Origin: Amaranthus tricolor
Lineage: Eukaryota; Streptophyta; Magnoliopsida; Caryophyllales; Amaranthaceae
Length of the DNA stretch: 64,000 nucleotides
Direction of reading: 5' to 3'
Assembly: GCF_026212465.1 (NCBI RefSeq)
Contig: NC_080050.1
Coordinates: forward strand, 29,298,070-29,362,069
The notes under the pieces are model-generated. The model was not told the DNA's origin and did not search any database. It saw only the letters and a list, made by a program, of their open reading frames with translations. Below are positions 50,393-61,700 of this stretch, piece after piece. A program made the position numbers and the translations under genes. Every line of letters starts with the position of its first letter. Position 1 is the stretch's first letter.

Positions 50393-51952
50393 CTATACCC
50401 TCTCTAACTGTGACGGTTTATGACGCCTCCTACGATAGTAAGAGGCGGTCGCATGACGCTCAAGTAGGGGAGGTGATTGATACTGGGATGATCTAGCACC
50501 CTGTGAGGACCTAGCACCCTGTGAGGACCTAGCACCCTGTAAGGACCCAGCACCATAGTCGGGGCGTTAAGTCTACCTCCTCAAGATGAACGTCAGCAAG
50601 ATGAGGAGATGACCCCTGAGCGTCCATAATGGTGTCAGGCACAATGACTTCTGGAATGAAGTGCTGAAACTGTGTCCCTAGAAGTATGCCACGGGCAATC
50701 TCCCGTACAGGCTCGTCCTGGCTGGAGCTAATGGCACCTGCAATGCCTTGAGACTGCATTTTATTTGGAGTTAATGAAATCTATAATATGTAAGTTCTAT
50801 GGATAGTAATCAACATGGAAGAATACTTACAAACTGTTTCATCGTCGATGCTGCGGGAGCATACTGGGCGGCTGCAATGATACTTCGTGGTGTCATCCAT
50901 CGACGAGTAATGGAGAGGAACCACGGCATGTAATCCGCCAAAGTAGGTGTGCCTACAGCATCGATCGGCGCACCTTGGGCCAGCAACTCTAGCCTGTGAT
51001 CCCGATGAGCGATATGGCGTCAGTTGATCTCCAACCAGTTCTTGGGTTCCCGACCCTTGTGTGAGCTGTGATGGAGCTCCACCTCTGTGTCACAAGGCGG
51101 CGGGATTCCCTTTACCATCCCAAATTGGCGCAGTATGCGCTCAGGGAGATGCACTTTGACTATGTCGAAGCATATCAAAGGTATATATGTTCTCCACGCC
51201 CCTGACAATATCCCTGAGAGCTGAGGCAATGCAGCGTATACCTCAGCGGGGTAAGGGTCCCATCAAAACTACACGTGAAAATGTAATTAATAAATTACGC
51301 AATGTGATAGTTACAAGACTAGTAAGTAAAGCCTTTACCCGGTCATCTCGAAGTAGATCGAGTTGATCGCGATAGAAGCCCACGCCAGATCCTGTGTGGG
51401 TCCTTGTACGTCTATCAAAAGACCACCGCGATTCATATGGCACATCTGGTGGCGGAAGAATTGGTGGCGCAAATGCACCATGTCCCACAGTCCTCATCTG
51501 TTGCCCAATGAGAATGTGCTCCCACGCCTAAAGCTATGAATTACAGATATAAGTAAGTAAACGAAACATAAGAACAAATTAAGACACAAATCAATAACAT
51601 GTACAGTTAGTATTACCTGGAGAATAATTAGGGGCCCAGCGATCTCCTTTACGTTCTTCTGTGAAGTGTCACATAGTCTCCTGTACAGATAACCTAGGGC
51701 TGCGGAACCCCAGCTGTAACCGAAGATGACCTCCCATGGCGCATCAAGCAACGTCAAGTACAAAAGTTGTGCCCTGTTGCCAGTCTTGTCGGAGAACAAG
51801 ACAATACCAATTAGATATAAGAGATACGCCTTAACGTATCTCTCAATGGTAGCCTCATCAGCACCTTCAGGGAGGTGCGAGAAGTTCTGCGCAAGCCATG
51901 TCACGCGCAACCCACTCCCTTTGAATAAGTTTTTCCTTTGCAGTCCTACCAT
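50393..51952 (-). pseudogene. Plant mobile domain (PMD) coding region, MAIN-like
   Basis: Minus-strand exons spell a plant mobile domain, the domain of MAINTENANCE OF MERISTEMS and MAIL1 and often labelled aminotransferase-like. Blocks are GLRVTWLAQNFSHLPEGADE, YLLYLIGIVLFSDKTGNRA, LLYLTLLDAPWEVIFGYSWG with SAALGYLYRRLCD, then ICFDIVKVHLPERILRQFG, DYMPWFLSITRRWMTPRS and a C-terminal YYRRRRHKPSQLERV. Introns are visible after LIILQ (about 51617), after LLRDD (about 51340) and after ASTMKQF (about 50830). Lesions include TGA after LEIN (about 51018) and a frameshift near 50575. Three copies of an SSQGAR hexapeptide repeat lie near the C-terminus. The PMD frame begins where the transposase sequence stops (about 51950) and is out of phase with it. 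Host PMD genes act in gene silencing, and PMDs are also known inside transposons. Confidence 0.8.
50483..50550 (-). repeat. 18-bp tandem repeat encoding SSQGAR
   Basis: About three and a half copies of CCTAGCACCCTGTGAGGA on the plus strand, equivalent to repeated SSQGAR on the coding strand, near the PMD C-terminus. Confidence 0.85.
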
Positions 51953-53708
51953 ACATCTTTTTCAGCTTCACATTACCCATTTGACGGTTGAAGTTATTTA
52001 ACAAATGCCGCAAGCAAAACCTATGATGGGCATTTGGAGGTTGTCATCCGGCTCTTCCATGGTTGCTAGAATGCACGCATGTCTATCAGAAATAACACAT
52101 AAACCTGGACTATGCATCACATGCTTACGAATACACGCCATAAACCAAGACCACGCAGCTATGCATTCTTTCTCTACCAAAGCAAAGGCAAGCGGGAAGA
52201 TTCCCTTGTTCCCATCTTGAGCAATCGCAGTCAATAATGTATGGGGTACTTACCATACAAGTGTGTTCCGTCAATGGCAATAAGGGATTTGCAATACTTG
52301 AACCCCTCAATACTAGGTTTAAAAGCCCAGAACACCCGCTAGAAAGTTCTAATACTAGGACGGACGTATACACCAACATCATTATCTTCCTTAAAGAACC
52401 ACTCAACTACAGTCCCGGGGTTAGAAACTTGCATTGCTTTCAAGAAGCGTGGAAGGAGAGGATAAGAGTCTTCCCATGTCCCGATATGGAGAGAAGGGCT
52501 TGCTGTTTAGCACAACATGCCCGCTTATAGGTCACTTTGACACCAAATTGGTCTTTCACCATTTGTCGCATCATAGAGACCTTAATTGATGGGTCTTCAG
52601 CAACAGAATTTCTAATAACATTGTTAATAACGGAAGATGTCAAATGAATGTGTCCAACTAACACATTTTCAGTACTTACTACACAACCCCCATGCTTCCC
52701 TTTATATGTAACAATTTCCCATGTAGATGAATAGGAGCTCTTCCTAGCCCTTAGCCTCCAAGCACACCCCCTCTTACACTTCAAGGTAAGCACGGTTTGA
52801 TTTGAAGTCTTAGTTCGATACTCAACATTCCTACGAATATGATACAATCTAACAACGTCCAACAAGGCATCCTTGTTATCAAACATCATAACCTTTTGAA
52901 ACTCTCCTTCATCGGTGTAGGTTGTATCACATGCCTAAGACCTCCAAGAGTTGTCCTCAACGTGTTCATCTAAAGGGAGAACTAGTGCATAAGGTGTAGG
53001 AGCAACGATTGTTGGAATGTTGCCTAAGGTCATGTCATTAACTAGAGCCTCCTCATTAACACCCACATCATCCTCAGAAGGAGCTTCAACGAATTCATTA
53101 CTCTCACTATTAACATCATCCCAAGGCTCATTTGTATCTTCTAAGTTAATCGTATCATCATTTGAGACTTGAAATTCAAGTTGATTAGGTTCATTAGAAG
53201 GAGAAGAAGAAGATGGCATAATGGGATTTTTGGTTTCTTGGGTAGAGAAAGGCGTAGGAGAAGGAGCAGAAGAAGTTACATTCAGGACTGCATTTGTTTC
53301 TACAACATTGACATTTTGAATCCCTAGGGATACCTCTTCTACATATAACTCTAAAGAAGGAATAGAGATAGACTTTAAATACTCCCACATTGCATCTGTT
53401 GCCTCCTCATCCTCAACCGGAAGAGCTAACAATTCTCCACTCATATTGTATTTAAAACTTACATTAACAGTACTTCTAGTAGTGTCAATGCCAATCTTAG
53501 AGCATATAAGATGTTTGAATTCATTCAAATCCATGTTTGAGTTGCATGCAAATAGTTTACGTCTTCCCCCAACATACTTAACATTACTACTACTAGATCG
53601 AATTGAACCATTCCAAAAACATACAACAGTCACACGAAATGAAGCCATTTCTGCAACAATACGTACAAAATCAACATCACCATCAAGTTCATAAGAAAGG
53701 AAGTACAT
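51930..53708 (-). pseudogene. MuDR/MULE transposase, broken
   Basis: The minus-strand order is a PB1-like N-terminal module (from 53708; VSFKYNMSGELLALPVEDEE), an acidic linker, a Mutator DNA-binding domain (52889 to about 52480; EYRTKTSNQTVLTLKCKRGC, DQFGVKVTYKRA) and a MULE catalytic domain. The catalytic blocks are LIAIDGTHLYGKY, IFPLAFALVEKE, WSWFMACIRKH and ISDRHACILATM, then HHRFCLRHLLNNFNRQMGNV. Lesions are a TAG at about 52937, a frameshift near 52475, a TAG at 52339-52341, a frameshift near 52230 and another near 52055. The usual C-terminal third with a SWIM zinc finger is absent, and the sequence runs into a plant mobile domain near 51950. The first two catalytic aspartates are visible; the third acidic residue is not. 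The product cannot be active as encoded. Confidence 0.87.
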
Positions 53709-54335
53709 TGTTCAACAACCCTCACAACTAGAGTTCACAACATTCATAACAACATTTAAAAACAAGGAACATTGATTATTAATTGCATAAATACATATAT
53801 AATTTACAAATTTAGGGTTTGCCTTCAAACATTCTCTACATTAAATTCAAAAATTTTCTACATTAAATTCATGAACAAACAAACTTATTATGAAGATCAT
53901 GGCAAATAACAACTACATTTGACATATTTATAGAGTTTAAGTGTAAATGACCACTATAAATGACATACTTTTTAAAAATAAAAAAAACAAAAAAATTTAT
54001 AATAAAAAAGTACCTTAATAAGCTGTAGATCACTAAGAAGTAGTAATTTACAAGTTTATAACCTGTATTTATGTGAAAGTTGATGAAGAAATATGAAAAC
54101 TAAATTTTCGAAAAAAGAAAAAAAAACAAAAAAATTAATATCTGAAGTGAATGTAGGAAGATGATAGAACTAATTAGTAGTAGAAACTTGGAATTTGATG
54201 AGATTAATTGAAGGATTGAAGTTGATTTTAATGGTGGAAAGAAGAGGGAGATTTTCGTGGGCTAAGGCGCTGAAACGAAGTTACGTGAAATGAGGAAGGA
54301 GGAAGAAGACTGTTGATATTTAGGGCAGCATAAGG

Positions 54336-54460
54336 TCGCTGTTACTAACAGCGAATTTAAAGTTGACCAGTCAACACCATATATCGCTGTTAAAAACAGC
54401 GACTTTAACCTTGACTAAATTTTTGACCATTTCCTTTGATTCGCTGTAAGTAACAGCGAA
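54336..54460. repeat. Right subterminal palindrome array (three units)
   Basis: Units TCGCTGTTACTAACAGCGAA (54336-54355), TCGCTGTTAAAAACAGCGA (54384-54402) and TCGCTGTAAGTAACAGCGAA (54441-54460) have starts 48 and 57 bp apart. They mirror the left array. TTGACCAGTCAA, itself a palindrome, lies between the first two. Confidence 0.85.
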
Positions 54461-54604
54461 TATACACTAAGCCTAGCTTCAGAGTTAAGGATGCTTATTT
54501 TGGGATAAAAATTTAAACGAATCTTGTTTATTGAATAAAAATATTAAAAAGTCTTTTTTTTCAAATTTTCGTTGTATGAGTATGGATTATTGGTATATTT
54601 TATC

Positions 54605-55764
54605 ATCCGAACTCTATTAGCGATTGATCGATATTTGATTGATAATAATAAATTAATAAAAATAAATAAAAAAGGAATTCAAGTCTAAAACGTCCACCTC
54701 TTTCAATCTCTAAAAAAGGGTAGTAGTTGTCTGTTGGCAGTATCTCACAGCTAATTCTGTCTTCTAGTTAAGATTACTCATCGTCATCTACCAGATTACT
54801 ACTACTTTCTTCTCTAAATTGCATCTCTTATCCCTTCCTACAACTTGGATTTTTCATTATTCTTATTTATTGCTCTCACTTAATTTCATTTTCTTAATTA
54901 TTATCTTATTTGGTTATAATTTTCTATTTTCTTCCAAAATTCCAAATTTTAATTAGAGTTCAAAATTCATTTGAGTTTTAAGAGTTCCTCTCAAATTGGT
55001 ATTTTGCAGCTTCTTTCAGGGTTCTTTCTTAGCCGCCTTTCAACTAAAGAAGCCGTCTTTGTTCATGGTATGTCAAGAAAATTTATGGGAAAAAAAGGAT
55101 TAATTTTTTTTGTAGGAAAAAGAAAAAATAAATATCTGGGTTTTTATAATTTTGTGGCTGTGAATTATTATTTCCTCAAAAAAAAAAAAGAAAAAAGAAA
55201 TAAATTTATTTGTGATCTATATTACTACTACTATCTATTTTGGATGTGAGTATTCCTTTTCCTGTTGCATTGTACACATGGGTATCTAAAGCTTAGCACT
55301 TTTCCATCTGGGTTTTATTTGTGATCTATATTACTACTACTATCTATTAGGTCTTTTTTGAGAATCTGAATTGAGTTTGTATTAAAATTATGTTTGGATA
55401 TGCTAATTGATACTGTTTTCTATAGTTTGATCTCAATCTTTTTCTGTAGTGATTTAGGTTTTTTCAAATGCAATAATTGTGGTGACCAAATTAAACATGG
55501 GTACTTGTTTTTTTGTCATTTAGTTATAATTTGAGTTGTATTTTTGCTGAAATGTTTTAGATTGATTGAAATTGAGCTGGATTTTACAGAATTTCAGAAA
55601 CATAAAGATTAAAGCTTTGAACTTTTTCAAGATTTGCTGCCCAATTCCACCTTTAGTTTCTGGGTATCCATTTTATTTATGCTTGGAAAATTGGGAATAT
55701 TCTTCACAATTTGGAGAGTCCAATAAGTTGGGGTATTGTGATAATTAGCTACCAAAATCAAGCA
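54605..55764 (+). other. KUP upstream region and probable 5' leader
   Basis: No upstream gene is seen. Pyrimidine-rich sequence at 54750-54960 could be promoter and leader. ATG|GTATGT at 55065-55070 is a possible donor for a leader intron. The directly repeated block TTTGTGATCTATATTACTAC (about 55210 and 55318) is a local duplication. Confidence 0.35.
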
Positions 55765-58700
55765 ATGGCTTCAGTTAATGATACCACTGAAAATAAAGGT
55801 AGTATGTGGGATTTGGATCAGAAGCTTGACCAACCCATGGATGAGGAGGCTGGAAAGCTGAAGAATGGGTACCTAGAAAAGGTAAGATATATTGTATGCT
55901 TGCTCTTGAGATTTTGATTTTAAGAAATAGGTCTTGTATATTTGTTGTGATTTGCACACCATTTTCAATTGAAGTTCTTGGGTGTTTGTCTTGTATATTC
56001 TTATTTTTAAGAACTTAGAATCATACAAAAATGATCTCCTTTGATGAGGGTATGGTATGCCATCTTCTAACACTCTTTAGACCCTGATAATATCCTCTAT
56101 GTGCGGAATATCTAGTAGCTGATAGCTAATTATGGTGGTTGATTTGACCTGTTGATTAACCCGCGGCTATAAGCAGCTTGTTCAAAATAACATATTCGTA
56201 ACAAGAAGCTCAACCAGCTAATTTTCCAAACATGAGCATTGGATGGTTTAACCACTTAACCCTTTATTGTATCAAAATTTGTTAAAGTTACTTAATAAGC
56301 TATTTTACCAAACACCTTAATGGGTTTGATGAGAGGTCTTCAAACATGGGTATTTGTCTGAATGTTGGACTTGGATGTTTTTCCAAAATTCACCAGATTT
56401 CTGGTCATAAAAAAATATGCCCGAGGAAAGTATTTGTGCATTGACAAGGATTTCATGTGTGTTACTACATTTACCCATCAAAGTGGGTTCATTTTGAGTC
56501 TTGGCAGTTGATTTTTCCTTTACTTCAGTTAGGCAGATTAATCATCATCTAGTAATCTAAATTTTAGAAACTTAGAACCATACAAAGTTCCCTTTTAACA
56601 TGATCTTGTAGCAAAGGATATTGGAATCATGGGTTAAGGTGTCTTTGTCTGACCAACTTTTTTTTGGTTAAGATCTTCCACTTTGCTCTTTTGACTCTTT
56701 TGATAAAGCATGACGCTCTACAATTTCGTAAGAAGACAGGCGTCCCTTACTTGATCGACAAATGTTTATGTGCTCGCCACTCAGATTGTTAGGATTTGAG
56801 TAGCTTTGAGTCGTATCAATTTCATAGGTCGATTAATTAGAGGTGTTGCTCTTTATTTTCAAAAGAGAATTTTTTTAGCAATGTCACTTAATTAGCTTGA
56901 CAGCCAAATGTTGTATTGTGACTTATTCCTTGACTTTTGGATCTTGAGGCACCAAAACAAAATGGCTCTTTAAATTGCTCGGGTCTCTTATTATGATAAA
57001 GTAGCAAACGGTCATAGTGTAGTATTTGTCCAAAGTTTAATTGTGATGACTTATTTGTTATCGTAGGGATGAGGCTTATATAACTAATATAGCCTACCCT
57101 GCCAATGTTTGAACTCTCTATAGGATCGTCAGTCATGTTTGATATATATGCGTAAAAGTGTCTCTTTGGTAATTCTCATGTTGATATATATCAAATGAAT
57201 ACACTTGGCTTAATTCCTAGAGATATCAAGCTATGCGTCTATTCATGCTTCATAAAAAAATTTAGTTTAGGTAAACTAAGATCTATATATTAACTTTGCT
57301 TAGGAGATTTTTGTGCCACAGCATGTCTATTAGCTAACGCAGCTGAAATCTGCAGAAAATTTCAGCATTCTTACTCCTACGGTTAGCATTCCAAAGCCTA
57401 GGGGTAGTGTATGGGGACTTGGGCACATCTCCTTTGTATGTTTTCTACAATACATTTCCGCACGGCTTTAAGGATCCAGAAGATGTGATTGGAGCGCTGT
57501 CATTGATAATTTACTCTCTCACTCTTATCCCATTGTTGAAGTATGTTTTCATTGTTTGCAAAGCAAATGATAATGGTCAAGGTACTTATAGTTATAATAC
57601 TTGTAGCACAAATTATTAGCTGATTGTTTTGTGCGTGGTTGTGTGATTTATTTTTCCAATTTGAACCCGTGGTGTTTTTCATTCATATTAGTATATTACT
57701 TCTCTTACACTTCTATCATAACCTACTTCTATTTACTTCTCATATGTTAATGTTTCGGTTGACATGCTTTGCACTGTGAAGAAGCTTTTCCCCCTTGATT
57801 CGTGTTGGGATTTGGGACTACTTTTTAGTTCAGATTGTTTATTGTAGCCAACTATTATTAGCTATAATTCTCGTTAAAACGGCAACGTCGGGCCAAGAGG
57901 GTAGTCATTGCTTTAAGGATTACGTTTTTGTGATTTTATTTCCGTTCTTAAAGATGGGTACACATTCGATGATTGGAGTTACATTCAATAGTCATATAGA
58001 TATGATATTGTAAATTATAACATACTATGAGTGATTAATAAAATTTTATTTCTTTATGGAGCAGGGGGCACATTTGCTCTATATTCGTTGCTATGTAGAC
58101 ATGCAAATGTAAATACTATCCCGAACCGACATAGAACTGATGAGGATTTGACAACATATAGCCGTTCTAGATTCCATGAAAAATCATTTGCTGAAAAAAC
58201 CAGGCAATGGCTAGAGAAACATGCATCCAGGAAGAATGCGCTTCTTCTGCTTGTCCTTGTTGGCACTTGCATGGTGATTGGAGATGGTATTCTTACTCCA
58301 GCAATTTCAGGTATATCATAAACTCAAACACACACCATGTTCTAATGACTTACCGTCTTACACTACAAATAAATTGTTTGGAAATCAATTTTCTCGAGTG
58401 TGCATGTCAAGTAACTAACAAGTCATTGGTGAAAATTCCTTTCATTACTATTTTTGAGAGTTGAAATATTTTTGCATGATGTTTTCATGGCTTTTACTCG
58501 AACATTGATATTTGTCATGTTTTGCTTACTAAGAAGACCTCACGAGTCACGTCATTCAACAATGATCTCTTTTTGTTGGTGTTTTAACTTTAAAATCCTT
58601 TTCTTGTCTTCCACTTCTAGAGGTGTCAAATAACTCAAACTCATAGCAACCATCTTCTTGGGATTAACTTTTCCCCATGTTGCTTTTTTTTTTTTTTTTA

Positions 58701-61700
58701 TCTCCTCTCATAGAGTGAGATTCAAAAGATAGATTTAAGAAAGGAATAATGAAATAAGATTGTTTCAATAATTCCGTAATGCTGATCTGGGGAATCATGT
58801 TGATTAAATAATGGTTTCACGCAACAGATTTAATAGGCAAATATGCTTAAATTTCGAGGGAGAAGTACTTTCTTAAAATCTTTGATGTAATTTCCTAATC
58901 TAGATGCATTTTTAGTTCATGATCTTAATTATTTACTCTTTAAAGCAGTGTTAAAATGCAGTAGTCGCAATCGCAGTAATAGAACAGTGATGCGGTAACG
59001 GGAGTGATGTGGTTATCGTAACACCTACACTACGGTCAATTAATAATATATCCCTAGATACCGCCCAAAACGTGATTTTTTTACACCTTTACAACGCGGT
59101 TAATTTCAGCTCGTTTGTTTTGAAAATCTTCACAAAGCAGTCAATACCATGCGGCCTTGTTTTTAAACTATGCTTTAAAGTTGCAAACGTTTAGGTTCTT
59201 TAGGTTGTCAAAAACAGTTTATTGCATTTATACATTCTTCGACAATTCTATCAACCAACTCAACCTAGTTTCGTATTGCAGTTCTTTCAGCTTCTGGTGG
59301 GATCAAGGTAGATCACCCTAAGATGAGCAATGGTAGTGTCCCCTTTTGCTCGTTTATATCAATCTTTCTTTCAATGCGTTCTTTCTAGAGAAATGATGAA
59401 CTTCTTTTCTCGCAAGTTTTTTGGTGTGCTATGTTTACTCCTACAGTTCAACCGCTCATTATTTTGTCCTATATTTTTTCGTGTGCAGATGTGGTTGTGC
59501 TTGTTGCCGTTGTCATCCTTGTGGGCTTGTTCAGTTTGCAGCATTATGGTACAGATAAAGTTGGCTGGCTCTTTGCTCCCATTGTGCTGCTCTGGTTTCT
59601 GATGATTGGAGGTATCGGTATATACAACATATGGAAATATGATAGCAGTGTACTGAAAGCTTTCTCGCCAGTTTATTTGTATCGCTATCTCAAAGGCGGA
59701 GGGAAAGATGGATGGACTTCCTTGGGGGGAATCATGCTTAGTATAACCGGTAAGATTCTAAAGGAAAAAAGTTCTTAAAAATCTTCATTAAAAACTCGGT
59801 GCATCGCGCTTAGAGGTGTTCATTCGGGTCATTGGGTTGATTTCAGATTAAGTGCTTCGGGTCGATTTGAAATCTGGTTTTGTGTCCATATTGTTTTTAA
59901 CAAAATTGTAAAAACATTCTTGAAGTCAGGTCAAATCGAGTTCGATCATAAGGTCAGGTAAATTTTGGGTCATCTAGTCTGTTTTCAACACCTCTGAATT
60001 TGTGTTGCTGTCACTTTCTTACGTTAATTCAATTCATCATCATACCCTGAATATCCCGTTCATAAAAGTTATGATCAGCGTTTGGGGGCTTTTTTATGTA
60101 ACTAAATGTTAATGATAACAGGGACAGAAGCACTGTTTGCTGACTTGGCTCATTTTCCGGTGTTGGCTGTACAAATAGCATTCACAGTAATTGTGTTTCC
60201 ATGCCTTCTTTTAGCTTATTCTGGACAAGCTGCTTATTTAGTAAATCATCAAGACCATGTGGCGGATGCATTCTATCATTCAATACCAGGTATCTCTCAG
60301 CTCAACCTCGCTTTTTTCCGCTTATGTACGTGGGTACAAGAAATAGTATCAGATAATATAGCTTAAAGAAACAAAGGAAATTATTAAGGGGATTAACCGG
60401 GGGGCGGGTTGCAAAATAACATAAACCTTATGGACATGGGGCCTAGAGATGATAATAGGAACGACAAGCATGTTGCTTTGACTACACTTACATATATGTC
60501 ATCTTTGGAATAAATTCAAAATTTTGTGGAATTTTTCAAGTTAATATGTGAAGTTTTGTGCCTTGTGGAATTCATTGAATTTTCGAGGTAACTCATCTTC
60601 ATGATTATATATATCGCTAAATACTAGCATATAAAATGTGATAATGAAAGAAATGAATTTTTGGACATTTATGGCTGTTAGAATTTCATGAGGTACAATG
60701 CATGTTAAATAAGCACAAATTTGAGTACCATTACCATTATTTATTATATACCACTTTGGGAATAATTAGTTTGGTGCGCTCTTCGGGAAGAGAAGAAACT
60801 AGTGTGGCAAGTAAGTAGTTTGGCTGATATGTGAAAAGGTCAATCAACTTAATCTTTTTTATTTTTTTTTTTGTTACATATGTCGATTGTTAATGGGGTC
60901 AAAGGTTTATAGTTCTTTGGTTTTGTTAATGGGGTCAAAGGTTTATAGTTCTTTGGTTTCGGATTATATCATACTATGTATTGAAATAGTTTATTAAAAC
61001 ATCTATGCACTTCTTATTTATGTTGAAGTTACAAATAAGGTTTGCTATCAAGGGTCATTTAGAAACATCCTCTTAATTATCACTAACGCCCCGTTTGGTA
61101 ATCAATACTAAATGGTGGGAATGGTAATGAAAAATTAGTGTAATTTTAGTTGGAATATCTCTTCACAAGTTTAATGGTCATACTTATTGTCCTTCAACAA
61201 TCTCATTTTCTTCACAAAATTCTTTATCATTTGAAAATGTGGTATTAGGTGGTAATGGAAAATTTTGAACAATTTTTTTTTATGATCAAACTTTCATTAA
61301 CATGGGAATACTATGATACATATCATGAAAATTTACATTACAAATCATTCCCATTACCACTAACTATAGTATCGATAACCAAACGGACCGTTAGTAAGGT
61401 TGCGGACCCCAATTCTCTACCTTGGTAGGTTCCACTTCATGTCATTGGGATAATAGATTTTTATTCTCTTATTATACAGCTATTTCCTTAAATCCATCTT
61501 ATACGTTGTCCTTTTCGTTTCATAAAGGAAGTCGGGAATAGAAATTATCTTTTCTTAATTTTAACAAGATTTTGTGGACAAATACCATTCATATGAAGAT
61601 ACATTTTTCGTTTATCTTTTTTCCGTCTCATGATGTGCAATGTATAATATACAGATAGCATCTACTGGCCGGTATTCATTGTTGCGACTTTGGCTGCCAT

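Larger units (their letters stand above)
49082..54604. mobile_element. Mutator-like element with PMD cargo (about 5.5 kb)
   Basis: Long inverted ends pair over roughly 170 bp. Left blocks TTATCCCAAAATAAGC (about 49204), GAAGCTAGGCTTA (about 49232) and TTGTATGAGG (about 49131) are matched in reverse by the right end (54509-54494, 54479-54467 and 54577-54571). Inside each end is an array of a palindrome (separate entries). Between them lie a plus-strand GRF-zinc-finger gene and, on the minus strand, a MuDR-type transposase joined to a plant mobile domain region. Outer edges are approximate (TAAAAT..GACCA at left, its inverse at right), and no 9-11 bp target duplication was convincing. The minus-strand genes are broken, so the copy is probably non-autonomous now. 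Confidence 0.82.

Noticed and set aside
51726..52530. Plus-strand frames within the Mutator-like element
   Set aside because: Antisense shadows of the transposase and PMD sequence.
49060..54640. A 9-11 bp target duplication for the Mutator-like element
   Set aside because: TTTTATTAT at the left and TTTTATCAT at the right looked similar, but they overlap the inverted ends and do not fit clean borders.
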